Below are positions 56,762-64,000 of a stretch of DNA of 64,000 nucleotides, piece after piece (position 1 is the stretch's first letter; every line of letters begins with the position of its first letter). The notes beneath the pieces were generated by a model. The model was not told the DNA's origin. It did no database searches and saw nothing but the letters and a program-made list of their open reading frames with translations. The stretch comes from Streptomyces sp. YIM 130001 (GTDB lineage Bacteria > Actinomycetota > Actinomycetes > Streptomycetales > Streptomycetaceae). Made by a program: the position numbers and the translations under genes. Location of the stretch: the NCBI RefSeq assembly GCF_003574445.1, contig NZ_KZ984548.1, forward strand, positions 361,013 through 425,012. The letters run 5' to 3'.

Positions 56762-57706
56762 ATGAGCACGTCCCGCCTCCGCACCCTCGGCAACAAGACC
56801 GCGGGCCCCGGCCGCCCCGTCTACGTCACCGGCGAGATCGGCATCAACCACAACGGCGACCTCGACAACGCCTTCGCCCTGATCGACGCCGCCGCCGAAG
56901 CCGGCTGCGACGCGGTCAAGTTCCAAAAGCGCACCCCCGAGATCTGCACCCCGCGCGACCAGTGGGACATCGAGCGCGACACCCCCTGGGGCCGGATGAC
57001 GTACATCGACTACCGCCACCGCGTCGAGTTCGGCGAGGACGAGTACCGTGCCATCGACGAGCACTGCAAGAAGCGCGGCATCGACTGGTTCGCATCGCCG
57101 TGGGACACCGAGGCCGTCGCCTTCCTGGAGAAGTTCGACGTACCGGCCCACAAGGTCGCCTCCGCCTCGCTCACCGACGACGAGCTGCTCCGCACCCTGC
57201 GCGCCACCGGCCGCACGATCATCCTGTCCACCGGCATGTCGACGCCGAAGCAGATCCGGCACGCGGTCGAGGTGCTCGGCTCCGACAACATCCTTCTCTG
57301 CCACGCCACTTCGACGTACCCGGCGAAGGCCGAGGAGCTGAACCTGCGGGTCATCAACACCCTCAAGGACGAGTTCCCGAACGTCCCGATCGGCTACTCC
57401 GGCCACGAGACCGGCCTGCAGACGACCCTCGCCGCCGTCGCACTCGGCGCCGCCTTCGTCGAGCGCCACATCACCCTCGACCGCGCCATGTGGGGCTCCG
57501 ACCAGGCCGCCTCCGTCGAGCCCGGGGGCCTGACCCGCCTGGTCCGCGACATCCGCACCATCGAGGCCTCCCTCGGCGACGGCGTCAAGAAGGTCTACGA
57601 GTCGGAGCTCGGCCCGATGAAGAAGCTGCGCCGCGTCACCGGCGTCGTCGCCGAGGCGGAGTCCGGCGCCGAGTCCGCGCAGGCCCCCGAGCCTGTCGCG
57701 GTCTGA
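56762..57706 (+). CDS. neuB: N-acetylneuraminate-synthase-family protein (NeuB-like) without SAF domain
   Basis: A 314-residue TIM-barrel synthase that condenses phosphoenolpyruvate with a hexose to form a nonulosonic acid. YVTGEIGINHNGDLDNAFAL opens the barrel; AVKFQKRTPEIC, LLCHATSTYPAKAEELNLRV, GYSGHETGLQ and VERHITLDRAMWGSDQAAS are all conserved NeuB blocks. The usual C-terminal antifreeze-like SAF domain (residues ~280-350) is absent: after MKKLRRV the sequence ends in a short acidic Ala-rich tail. AAGGA precedes ATG 56762. Product: sialic acid, Kdn or another relative. Confidence 0.92.
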   Translation: MSTSRLRTLGNKTAGPGRPVYVTGEIGINHNGDLDNAFALIDAAAEAGCDAVKFQKRTPEICTPRDQWDIERDTPWGRMTYIDYRHRVEFGEDEYRAIDEHCKKRGIDWFASPWDTEAVAFLEKFDVPAHKVASASLTDDELLRTLRATGRTIILSTGMSTPKQIRHAVEVLGSDNILLCHATSTYPAKAEELNLRVINTLKDEFPNVPIGYSGHETGLQTTLAAVALGAAFVERHITLDRAMWGSDQAASVEPGGLTRLVRDIRTIEASLGDGVKKVYESELGPMKKLRRVTGVVAEAESGAESAQAPEPVAV

Positions 57707-57721
57707 ACGGAAGCCACCACG

Positions 57722-58966
57722 GTGAAGCCCACCCCCCACGGGCCCGGCACCTCCCAGGCCGCCGGGCCCGTGACCCCCGCCCCCGGCACCGACCGCGGGG
57801 CAGCCACCCTGGCCGGCCCGTCCGGCGACCGCACCGGCGGGACGCTCGCCTTCGTCGAGAGTCCCGTCCAGCTGCTCAACGTCCTGGAGTGGGCCCACCT
57901 CGACGCCCTGCGCGCGAGTGCGGCCGCGCACACGGGGCGGGAGCCGCACACCGACGGCCCCGACGGCGGCCCGCCGCCCGGCCCCGTCGTGGACCCGCCC
58001 CGGCTGGTCGCGGACCTCACCGTCGTCGTGCTCTCACCGACCGACCCGATGACCCGCGGCCAGCTCCGGCGGATGTCCGAGCTCGCGCGCGGCGAGGGCA
58101 TGCGGGTGCGCTGGGAGGAGGCGCGCGGCGGTGCCACCGCGCCGCTGCGCACCATCGGCGGTCTCGCCGCGGAACTGCGCCGGGCCCGGCGGATCGTCAT
58201 CGGCGACCCGTTCTCCCGGTACGTGCAACTCCTGCTCACCATCACCCGCGCCGAGGACCTCGTGGTGGTCGACGACGGAACCGCGACCATGGAGTTCATC
58301 GCCCAACTCGCCCGCGGGGAGCGCCTGGTGCGCTGGCACCGGCGCGGCGGCAGGACCGGCGCGCGGGACCTCGTGCTCGCGCCGTTCGCGTCCTCCGCGC
58401 GCCGCAGGCTCACGCCGTCCGACGGGCGCACCGTCGAGGTGTTCTCGTCCATGCCGGTCGAGCCGCCGCCCGGTGTGACCGTCACGGCCAACGCATTCGC
58501 CTGGACACGCGCCCGGTTCGGCCCGCCGCGCATCACCCGCAGCGCCGACCTGGTAGGAACGTCCTTGGTGGAGACGGGAGTTGTCGACCCCGACCGCTAT
58601 CTGGAGGCCGTCGCCGATCTGGCCCGCACCCACCACGCCACCCGCTACTTCGCCCACCGCCGCGAGAGCGCCGACAAACTGCACCGCCTCGCCACCGAGA
58701 CCGGCCTCGAGATCGTCCGCCCGGACCTGCCGCTCGAGCTGATCGCCCGCCGCGGACCCATAGGCCGTACGATCCTCAGCTTCCCGTCGACGGTCGTGCA
58801 CACCCTGCCGCTCGCGCTCGCCGGTACCGGTGTGGAGGTCGCCGTCTGCGACATCGACCCGGCCTGGCTGACCGAACACGCGTCCCCACGCGCACAGGGC
58901 TTCCTCTCCGGAGTCACCGGCACGGCCCGTGACGTGCACCGACTGCAGTCCGTACGCACGGTGTGA
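57722..58966 (+). CDS. Sialyltransferase/polysialyltransferase-like protein
   Basis: A 414-residue protein with GT-B fold features: TLAFVESPVQLLNVLEWAHL near residue 42, VIGDPFSRYVQLLLTI, the acidic-glycine motif in VVVDDGTATMEFIAQL, YFAHRRESADKL and FPSTVVHTLPLALAGTGVEV. These follow the pattern of capsule and LOS sialyltransferases, and the SPVQ start is found in CMP-sialic-acid transferases. A Pro/Gly-rich insert sits near residues 78-95. GTG 57722 follows GGAAG. As a second sialyltransferase-like enzyme it could add the first residue or a different linkage. Confidence 0.75.
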   Translation: MKPTPHGPGTSQAAGPVTPAPGTDRGAATLAGPSGDRTGGTLAFVESPVQLLNVLEWAHLDALRASAAAHTGREPHTDGPDGGPPPGPVVDPPRLVADLTVVVLSPTDPMTRGQLRRMSELARGEGMRVRWEEARGGATAPLRTIGGLAAELRRARRIVIGDPFSRYVQLLLTITRAEDLVVVDDGTATMEFIAQLARGERLVRWHRRGGRTGARDLVLAPFASSARRRLTPSDGRTVEVFSSMPVEPPPGVTVTANAFAWTRARFGPPRITRSADLVGTSLVETGVVDPDRYLEAVADLARTHHATRYFAHRRESADKLHRLATETGLEIVRPDLPLELIARRGPIGRTILSFPSTVVHTLPLALAGTGVEVAVCDIDPAWLTEHASPRAQGFLSGVTGTARDVHRLQSVRTV

Positions 58967-59102
58967 CAGGGAGGCAAATAGAACGGCATACCCTTCCAGG
59001 TATACGCCCATGCACAGCCGAGCCCACTTTCTTACGCCAATCCGGCTGAAGTTTTGTTGATCGTGGGTCGGTCGACCCCTGCCTCGGCCTACCCTTCACA
59101 GG

Positions 59103-60386
59103 GTGAACCAACTGATGTCCCGCGAGTCCGACCCCTCGGAAGCCGAGTCCGCAGCCGGAGCAGATCTCCCCGGAGCGCTCCCGGACGGCCTGCGTGCCGA
59201 ACTCATCGCCTTCCGCCGTGACTTGCACATGCACCCCGAGCTCGGGAACCAGGAGTTCCGTACCACCGCGGCGATCAAGGAGCGGCTCGAGCGAGCCGGC
59301 CTCGCCCCACGCGTACTCGACACCGGTACCGGCCTCCTGTGCGACATCGGCGATCCGGACGGCTCCCGTCCGATGCTGGCGATCCGCGCCGACATCGACG
59401 CACTGCCCATCCCGGACACCAAGACCGACGTGCCCTATCGCTCCACCGTGCCGGACCGTGCGCACGCCTGCGGCCACGACGTGCACACCACCGTCGTACT
59501 GGGCGCGGGACTCGTCCTCGCCGCGCTGCACACCGCGGGCCGGCTGCCGCAGCCGGTGCGGCTGATCTTCCAGCCGGCGGAGGAGGTACTGCCCGGCGGA
59601 GCCTCCGAGGCCATCGAGTCCGGCGCGCTCGACGGCGTGGGCCGGATCATCGGCCTGCACTGCGACCCGAAGGTCGACGCCGGACGGATCGGCCTGCGGC
59701 ACGGCCCCATCACCTCGGCCTGCGACCGCCTCGAGGTCTCGCTCGACGGACCCGGCGGCCACACCGCGCGCCCGCACCTGACCACCGACCTGGTCACGGC
59801 CGCCTCCAAGGTGGTCACCGACGTACCAGCAGTGGTCGCCCGCCGTATCGACGCCCGCTCCGGCCTCGCCGTGACCTGGGGCCGGATCGAGTCCGGCCAC
59901 GCCTGCAACGTCATCCCGCAGCATGCCGAACTCTCCGGTACGGTCCGCTGCCTGGACCTGGACGCCTGGCGGCAGGCCCCCGACCTGGTGCACGGCGCGA
60001 TCCAGGAGATCGCCGACCTGCACCGCGCCAAGTCCGAGATCAACTACATCCGCGGCGTCCCGCCGGTCGTCAACGACCCGGCCGTCACCGACCTGCTGCG
60101 CGACGCGATGGCCCTGCGCCGCGGCGCCCACACGGTCGAGGACACCGAGCAGAGCCTCGGCGGCGAGGATTTCTCCTGGTACCTCGAACACGTCCCCGGC
60201 TCCATGGCCCGCCTCGGCGTCCGCCCGCCCGGCGACACCTCCCGCCGAGACCTCCACCGCGGCGACTTCGACGCGGACGAGGAGTCGATCACGGTGGGCG
60301 TGGAACTCTTCACGGCGGCGGCGCTCCTTGACGGGTCTTCCACCGCCGGCCAGTCCGGCGGCCCCCTCGGCCTGCCCGGCGACTGA
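59103..60386 (+). CDS. M20-family metal-dependent amidohydrolase
   Basis: A 427-residue enzyme. LIAFRRDLHMHPELGNQEFR, AIRADIDALPI, HACGHDVHTT (His and Asp metal ligands near residue 120), IFQPAEEVLPGGASEAI with catalytic Glu, and QSLGGEDFSWYLEHVPG match peptidase family M20D (hippurate, N-acyl-amino-acid and IAA-amide hydrolases). It cleaves an N-acyl or N-carbamoyl bond of an unknown metabolite. GTG 59103 is taken since TACCCT lies 7 nt upstream. No secretion signal. Confidence 0.92.
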   Translation: MNQLMSRESDPSEAESAAGADLPGALPDGLRAELIAFRRDLHMHPELGNQEFRTTAAIKERLERAGLAPRVLDTGTGLLCDIGDPDGSRPMLAIRADIDALPIPDTKTDVPYRSTVPDRAHACGHDVHTTVVLGAGLVLAALHTAGRLPQPVRLIFQPAEEVLPGGASEAIESGALDGVGRIIGLHCDPKVDAGRIGLRHGPITSACDRLEVSLDGPGGHTARPHLTTDLVTAASKVVTDVPAVVARRIDARSGLAVTWGRIESGHACNVIPQHAELSGTVRCLDLDAWRQAPDLVHGAIQEIADLHRAKSEINYIRGVPPVVNDPAVTDLLRDAMALRRGAHTVEDTEQSLGGEDFSWYLEHVPGSMARLGVRPPGDTSRRDLHRGDFDADEESITVGVELFTAAALLDGSSTAGQSGGPLGLPGD

Positions 60387-60520
60387 GGACGAGATCCTTC
60401 CGGCCGGTGCCCGGGACCTCGCGGCGCCGTGGCCCGGGGCCGTGACCGCCTCCCGCCCCAGGTGGTGACCCTTCGCGAGACGACGCATGATGCAAGCACG
60501 GAGGTCCACGAACCACGGTT

Positions 60521-60572
60521 CGATAACGGAACCCCGAGTCACGTTCCAGCCGATTTCTACGCGCGTTACAGT
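60521..60572 (+). promoter_or_regulatory. Shared regulatory module upstream of the first BMP lipoprotein gene
   Basis: CGATAACGG (60521-60529) and TCTACGCGCGTTAC (60556-60569), ending in the -10-like TACAGT (60567-60572). Both blocks recur at the same distance before the second BMP gene. Confidence 0.65.
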
Positions 60573-60619
60573 GCGCCGAACTTGGCGAGGGCCAGGGGGT
60601 GTTGAGAAGGAGTGCACTG

Positions 60620-61678
60620 ATGCGTCCCAAGAAGAGGTTCACTCGAGCCGCGGCCTCCGTCGCACTGCTGGCCCTGGCCGCCACCGCCTGCGGCGAGACC
60701 AGCTCCGGCTCCGGCAGCGATTCCGACGGCGACAAGAAGGCCAAGGGCATGGCCATCGCGTACGACATCGGCGGCGAGGGCGACCAGTCGTTCAACGACG
60801 CCGCGGCCGCCGGCCTCAAGCAGGCCCAGGACGAGTTCGGCTACAAGGGCACCGCGGTCGAGCCCAAGGACGGCGAGTCCGACGCGGACAAGGTCCAGCG
60901 GCTCAAGCAGCTGGCCAAGCAGGGTTACGACCCGGTCGTCGGCATCGGCTTCATCTACGCCAACGCCACCAAGGAGGCGGCCGCGGCCCACCCGGACACC
61001 ACCTTCGGCATCGTCGACGACTCCACGGTCAAGGCGAAGAACGTCGCGTCCCTCGTCTTCAACGAGGAGCAGGGCTCGTACCTCGCCGGAGTCGCCGCGG
61101 CGAAGGCGAGCAAGTCGAAGACCGTCGGCTTCGTGGGCGGCGTGGACGTACCGCTGATCCACAAGTTCGAGGCCGGCTTCGCGCAGGGCGTGAAGGACAC
61201 CGACCCGAAGACCAAGGTCATCACGCAGTACCTCACCGAGACCGCCGAGGAGGGCGGCTTCTCCAGCCCCGACAAGGGCAAGGCGGCCGCAGAGGCGCAG
61301 TTGGAGAAGGGTGCGGACGTCATCTACCAGGCCGCGGGTCTGTCCGGCCAGGGCGTGATCGAGGCCGCCGCCAAGGCGAAGAAGTGGGCGATCGGCGTCG
61401 ACTCCGACCAGTACAAGCAGAAGGCGCTGGCCGGCTACAAGGACTACATCCTCACCTCGGCCACGAAGGACGTGGGCGGCGCGGTGTTCTCGCTCGCGAA
61501 GTCGGTCGAGGACGGCAAGCCGCTCACCGGTGAGCAGCGGTTCTCCCTCGAGGAGGACGGCGTCGGTGTCACGGACACGAACCCGAAGTACGCACAGGTC
61601 GCGGGCCTGACGGACGCGGTCGAGGCCGCGAAGAAGGACATCATCGCCGGCAAGATCAAGGTCGTCACCAAGCCGTAG
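60620..61678 (+). CDS. BMP-family ABC transporter substrate-binding lipoprotein
   Basis: A 352-residue lipoprotein. The lipobox LAATAC lies near residue 25, followed by a Ser/Gly/Asp linker. The BMP domain shows YDIGGEGDQSFNDAAAAGLK, FGYKGTAVEPKDGES, VGGVDVPLIHKFEAGFAQGV and WAIGVDSDQYKQKA. BMP proteins bind nucleosides for ABC import. AAGGAG lies 7 nt before ATG 60620. It is followed by a second, closely similar copy, suggesting duplication with related ligands. Confidence 0.94.
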   Translation: MRPKKRFTRAAASVALLALAATACGETSSGSGSDSDGDKKAKGMAIAYDIGGEGDQSFNDAAAAGLKQAQDEFGYKGTAVEPKDGESDADKVQRLKQLAKQGYDPVVGIGFIYANATKEAAAAHPDTTFGIVDDSTVKAKNVASLVFNEEQGSYLAGVAAAKASKSKTVGFVGGVDVPLIHKFEAGFAQGVKDTDPKTKVITQYLTETAEEGGFSSPDKGKAAAEAQLEKGADVIYQAAGLSGQGVIEAAAKAKKWAIGVDSDQYKQKALAGYKDYILTSATKDVGGAVFSLAKSVEDGKPLTGEQRFSLEEDGVGVTDTNPKYAQVAGLTDAVEAAKKDIIAGKIKVVTKP

Positions 61679-61696
61679 GCGCCACATTCAAGCCCC

Positions 61697-61797
61697 TCCG
61701 GCGATTGAGGAGCGGGGTCCGGGGCAGCGCCCCGAAGCCCACAGCGGCGCGCGAGGTCCAGGCACCGGCCTGAAGCCCCTCGTCCTCAATCGCCGGA
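61697..61797. repeat. Inverted repeat of a REP-like intergenic element
   Basis: TCCGGCGATTGAGGA (61697-61711) and its exact complement TCCTCAATCGCCGGA (61783-61797) flank a 71-base region that also holds the hairpin CCGGGGCAGCGCCCCG. A degenerate third copy (CCTCGATCGCCGGGCG) starts about 61812. Such units are scattered between genes in many Streptomyces, as far as I recall. It may also end transcription of the first BMP gene. Confidence 0.75.
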
Positions 61798-61927
61798 CGG
61801 GCTAAAAGATGCCCTCGATCGCCGGGCGGGCTGAGGGTGCCGGGCCGGCTGAGAGCGGCCACGCAGGCCGGGCCCCGCGGTGCCGGACCGCCGAACCCCC
61901 AGCACAGCGCAGCGCATTGGCACAGCC

Positions 61928-61980
61928 CGATAACGGGTTTTCCACCCCCCTTTCACCTCCAGGTCTACGCGCGTTACTCT
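61928..61980 (+). promoter_or_regulatory. Shared regulatory module upstream of the second BMP lipoprotein gene
   Basis: CGATAACGG (61928-61936) and TCTACGCGCGTTAC (61964-61977), with -10-like TACTCT (61975-61980). The arrangement is the same as before the first BMP gene (block distance 36 against 35). Confidence 0.65.
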
Positions 61981-62075
61981 GCGGCGGAGCCAGCGTCGGC
62001 CCCCCATTTGCCCGACGCAGCCGAATCCGCGTCGAATCGGTCCGTGTCGGCGCAGTCGTATAAGGAGCACTACAC

Positions 62076-63131
62076 ATGCGCCGGGTTTCCCGAGCAGCGG
62101 TCGCAGGTGCGGCGACCGCCGCCCTCGCCCTCACTGTTTCCGCCTGTGGCGGTACGTCCAACGAGTCGTCGTCCGCCGACGGTGACGGCAAGTCCAAGGG
62201 CATCGCCATCGCCTACGACGTCGGCGGCCAGGGCGACCAGTCCTTCAACGACGCCGCGTTCGCCGGCATGCAGAAGGCCGAGAAGGAATTCGGCTACGAG
62301 GGCAACGACGTGGAGCCCAAGGACGGCGAGTCCGACGCCGACAAGGTCCAGCGGCTGACCTCGATGGCCAAGCAGGGCTACAACCCGGTCGTCGGCGTGG
62401 GCTACGCCTACGCGCCCGCCGTCAAGGAGGCCGCGGCCAAGTTCCCGGACACCACCTTCGGCATCGTCGACGACTCCACCATCAAGGCCAAGAACGTCGC
62501 CGACCTGGTCTTCAGCGAGCAGGAGGCCTCGTACCTCGCGGGCGTCGCCGCCGCGAAGGCCTCCAAGACCCGGCACGTCGGCTTCGTCGGCGGCGTGGAC
62601 GTACCGCTGATCCACAAGTTCGAGGCCGGCTTCGCGCAGGGCGCGAAGGACACCGACCCGAAGATCAAGGTCGAGCGCCAGTACCTCACGGAGACCGCGG
62701 ACGAGGGCGGCTTCACCAGCCCCGACAAGGGCAAGGCCGCCGCCGAGGCGCAGCTCGAGAAGGGCGCCGACGTCGTCTACCACGCGGCCGGCCTCTCCGG
62801 TCAGGGCACGATCGAGGCCGCCGCCAAGGCCAAGAAGTGGGCCATCGGGGTGGACTCGGACCAGTACGAGCAGAAGCCGCTGGCCGCGTACAAGAAGTAC
62901 ATCCTCACCTCGGCGACCAAGGACGTGTCCAAGGCCGTCTTCAACCTCGCCAAGTCGGTCCAGGACGGCAAGCCGGCCACCGGCGTGCTGCGCGGCGACC
63001 TGAAGTCCGGCGAGGTCGCGCTCTCCGACTCGAACCCCGAGTACGCGAACGACAAGAAAATCCAGGAAGCTGTGAAGAAGGCCGAGGAAGGCATCATCGG
63101 CGGCAGCATCAAGGTGCAGGAGAAGCCGTAA
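62076..63131 (+). CDS. BMP-family ABC transporter substrate-binding lipoprotein (paralogue)
   Basis: A 351-residue lipoprotein. The lipobox is LTVSAC near residue 24. The BMP domain matches the upstream copy block by block: YDVGGQGDQSFNDAAFAGMQ, VEPKDGESDADKVQRL, VGGVDVPLIHKFEAGFAQGA and WAIGVDSDQYEQKP, with differences mainly in the N-terminal part and the last 60 residues. AAGGAG lies 8 nt before ATG 62076. It lies just before the transporter ATPase, so it is the copy most likely to deliver substrate to that importer. Confidence 0.95.
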   Translation: MRRVSRAAVAGAATAALALTVSACGGTSNESSSADGDGKSKGIAIAYDVGGQGDQSFNDAAFAGMQKAEKEFGYEGNDVEPKDGESDADKVQRLTSMAKQGYNPVVGVGYAYAPAVKEAAAKFPDTTFGIVDDSTIKAKNVADLVFSEQEASYLAGVAAAKASKTRHVGFVGGVDVPLIHKFEAGFAQGAKDTDPKIKVERQYLTETADEGGFTSPDKGKAAAEAQLEKGADVVYHAAGLSGQGTIEAAAKAKKWAIGVDSDQYEQKPLAAYKKYILTSATKDVSKAVFNLAKSVQDGKPATGVLRGDLKSGEVALSDSNPEYANDKKIQEAVKKAEEGIIGGSIKVQEKP

Positions 63132-63265
63132 CAGCAGGGAAACACGCTCGCAGCGGGGTACGGGGAGAGTTGCTCGCCGTGCCCCGTTCGACGACGACAG
63201 TCGACCGTTCGCACTAGGGGCACCCCAAAGGACAGGTGGCCCCCCTTTCCCCAGGAGAGTGTGCC

Positions 63266-64000
63266 ATCGTCACGTCCAGCAGCCCGCCGAGTGGCAGTGC
63301 CGCTCCCGCCGTGGAGCTCGCGGGCATCACCAAGCGCTTCCCCGGCGTCGTCGCCAACCACGACATTCACCTGAGTGTCCACAAGGGCACCGTGCACGCC
63401 CTCGTGGGGGAGAACGGCGCCGGCAAGTCCACCCTGATGAAGATCCTCTACGGCATGCAGAAGCCGGACGAGGGCACCATCACGGTCGACGGCACGCAGG
63501 TGACCTTCTCCAGCCCCGCCGACGCCATCGAGCGCGGCATCGGCATGGTGCACCAGCACTTCATGCTGGCCGACAACCTCACCGTCCTGGAGAACGTCGT
63601 CCTGGGCAGCGAGAAGCTCGCGGGCATCGGCACCAGGGCCCGTCGCCGCATCATCGAGATCTCCGAGCGCTACGGCCTCGGGGTGCGCCCCGACGCCCTG
63701 GTGGAGAACCTGGGCGTGGCCGACCGCCAGCGCGTGGAGATCCTCAAGGTCCTCTACCGCGGCGCCACCACGCTGATCCTGGACGAGCCGACCGCCGTGC
63801 TCGTCCCGCAGGAGGTCGACGCGCTCTTCGACAACCTGCGCGAGCTCAAGGCCGAGGGCCTCAGCGTCATCTTCATCTCGCACAAGCTGGGCGAGGTTCT
63901 CTCGGTCGCCGACCACATCACGGTCATCCGGCGCGGCACCACGGTCGGCACCGTCGAACCCGCCGAGACGACCACGCGCCGCCTCGCCGAACTGATGGTC
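63266..64000 (+). CDS. ABC transporter ATPase for nucleoside-type importer (partial, runs off window)
   Basis: 245 codons are visible, with no stop before the window ends. The first nucleotide-binding domain has Walker A VGENGAGKSTLMK, the Q-loop MVHQHFM, a degenerate signature NLGVADRQRVEIL, Walker B LILDEPTAVL and the switch His in FISHKL. This is the layout of the double-domain ATPases of BMP-dependent nucleoside importers. The start is unclear: GGAGAG fits an ATC at 63266 at 8 nt, while the first in-frame GTG is 63311, inside the conserved VELAGITKRF block. The permease genes should follow outside the window. Confidence 0.93.
   Translation, partial: MVTSSSPPSGSAAPAVELAGITKRFPGVVANHDIHLSVHKGTVHALVGENGAGKSTLMKILYGMQKPDEGTITVDGTQVTFSSPADAIERGIGMVHQHFMLADNLTVLENVVLGSEKLAGIGTRARRRIIEISERYGLGVRPDALVENLGVADRQRVEILKVLYRGATTLILDEPTAVLVPQEVDALFDNLRELKAEGLSVIFISHKLGEVLSVADHITVIRRGTTVGTVEPAETTTRRLAELMV

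Overview
The window is typical Streptomyces chromosome: GC above 70 percent, strong third-position GC, and gene content and order like the conserved trpS - sdhCDAB - bmp stretch I remember from Streptomyces coelicolor. That comparison is from memory, not from a search. I see no rRNA, tRNA, CRISPR array, integrase or intact insertion sequence. Most genes have either a purine-rich ribosome site or a TANNNT-like hexamer 6 to 8 nt before the start, as expected for leaderless mRNAs.

Layout. 1-12.1 kb: an ECF sigma factor with a membrane partner, trpS, a 2'-5' RNA ligase-type phosphoesterase, a DprE2/DprE1 pair, a YihY protein, a D-Ala-D-Ala carboxypeptidase, a small membrane protein, a metallophosphoesterase and regulatory or DNA-binding proteins. 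12.1-19.1 kb: an OmpR-type two-component system, then an operon of membrane protein, DCC-type thiol oxidoreductase and TetR regulator preceded by two identical TTGAAC-AC-GTTCAA sites, divergent from a Ser/Thr kinase. 19.2-22.6 kb: succinate dehydrogenase sdhCDAB. 22.8-31.2 kb: a uricolytic decarboxylase-like protein, a GH20 hexosaminidase, a NarL-type two-component system and two mannosyltransferase-like genes.

31.2-39.1 kb is a more variable patch: a decayed stretch, a chloramphenicol-phosphotransferase-like gene, a second Ser/Thr kinase divergent from two secreted, membrane-anchored proteins, and an XRE/DUF397 pair carrying three apparent single-base frameshifts. 39.2-49.4 kb: short-chain and medium-chain oxidoreductases, a secreted SGNH esterase, a TetR regulator, an ECF sigma factor with partner, an L,D-transpeptidase lipoprotein and a stand-alone acyl-CoA mutase large subunit.

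50.2-59.0 kb is the most distinctive part: two divergent operons (acyltransferase, polysialyltransferase-like enzyme, GT2; then a DUF6716-type glycosyltransferase, a CMP-sugar synthetase fused to a HAD phosphatase, a NeuB-type synthase, and a second sialyltransferase-like enzyme). Together they should make a nonulosonic-acid (sialic, Kdn or related) cell-wall glycopolymer. 59.1-64 kb: an M20 amidohydrolase and a nucleoside-type ABC importer with two paralogous BMP lipoproteins sharing an upstream regulatory module, then the ATPase, cut by the window end.
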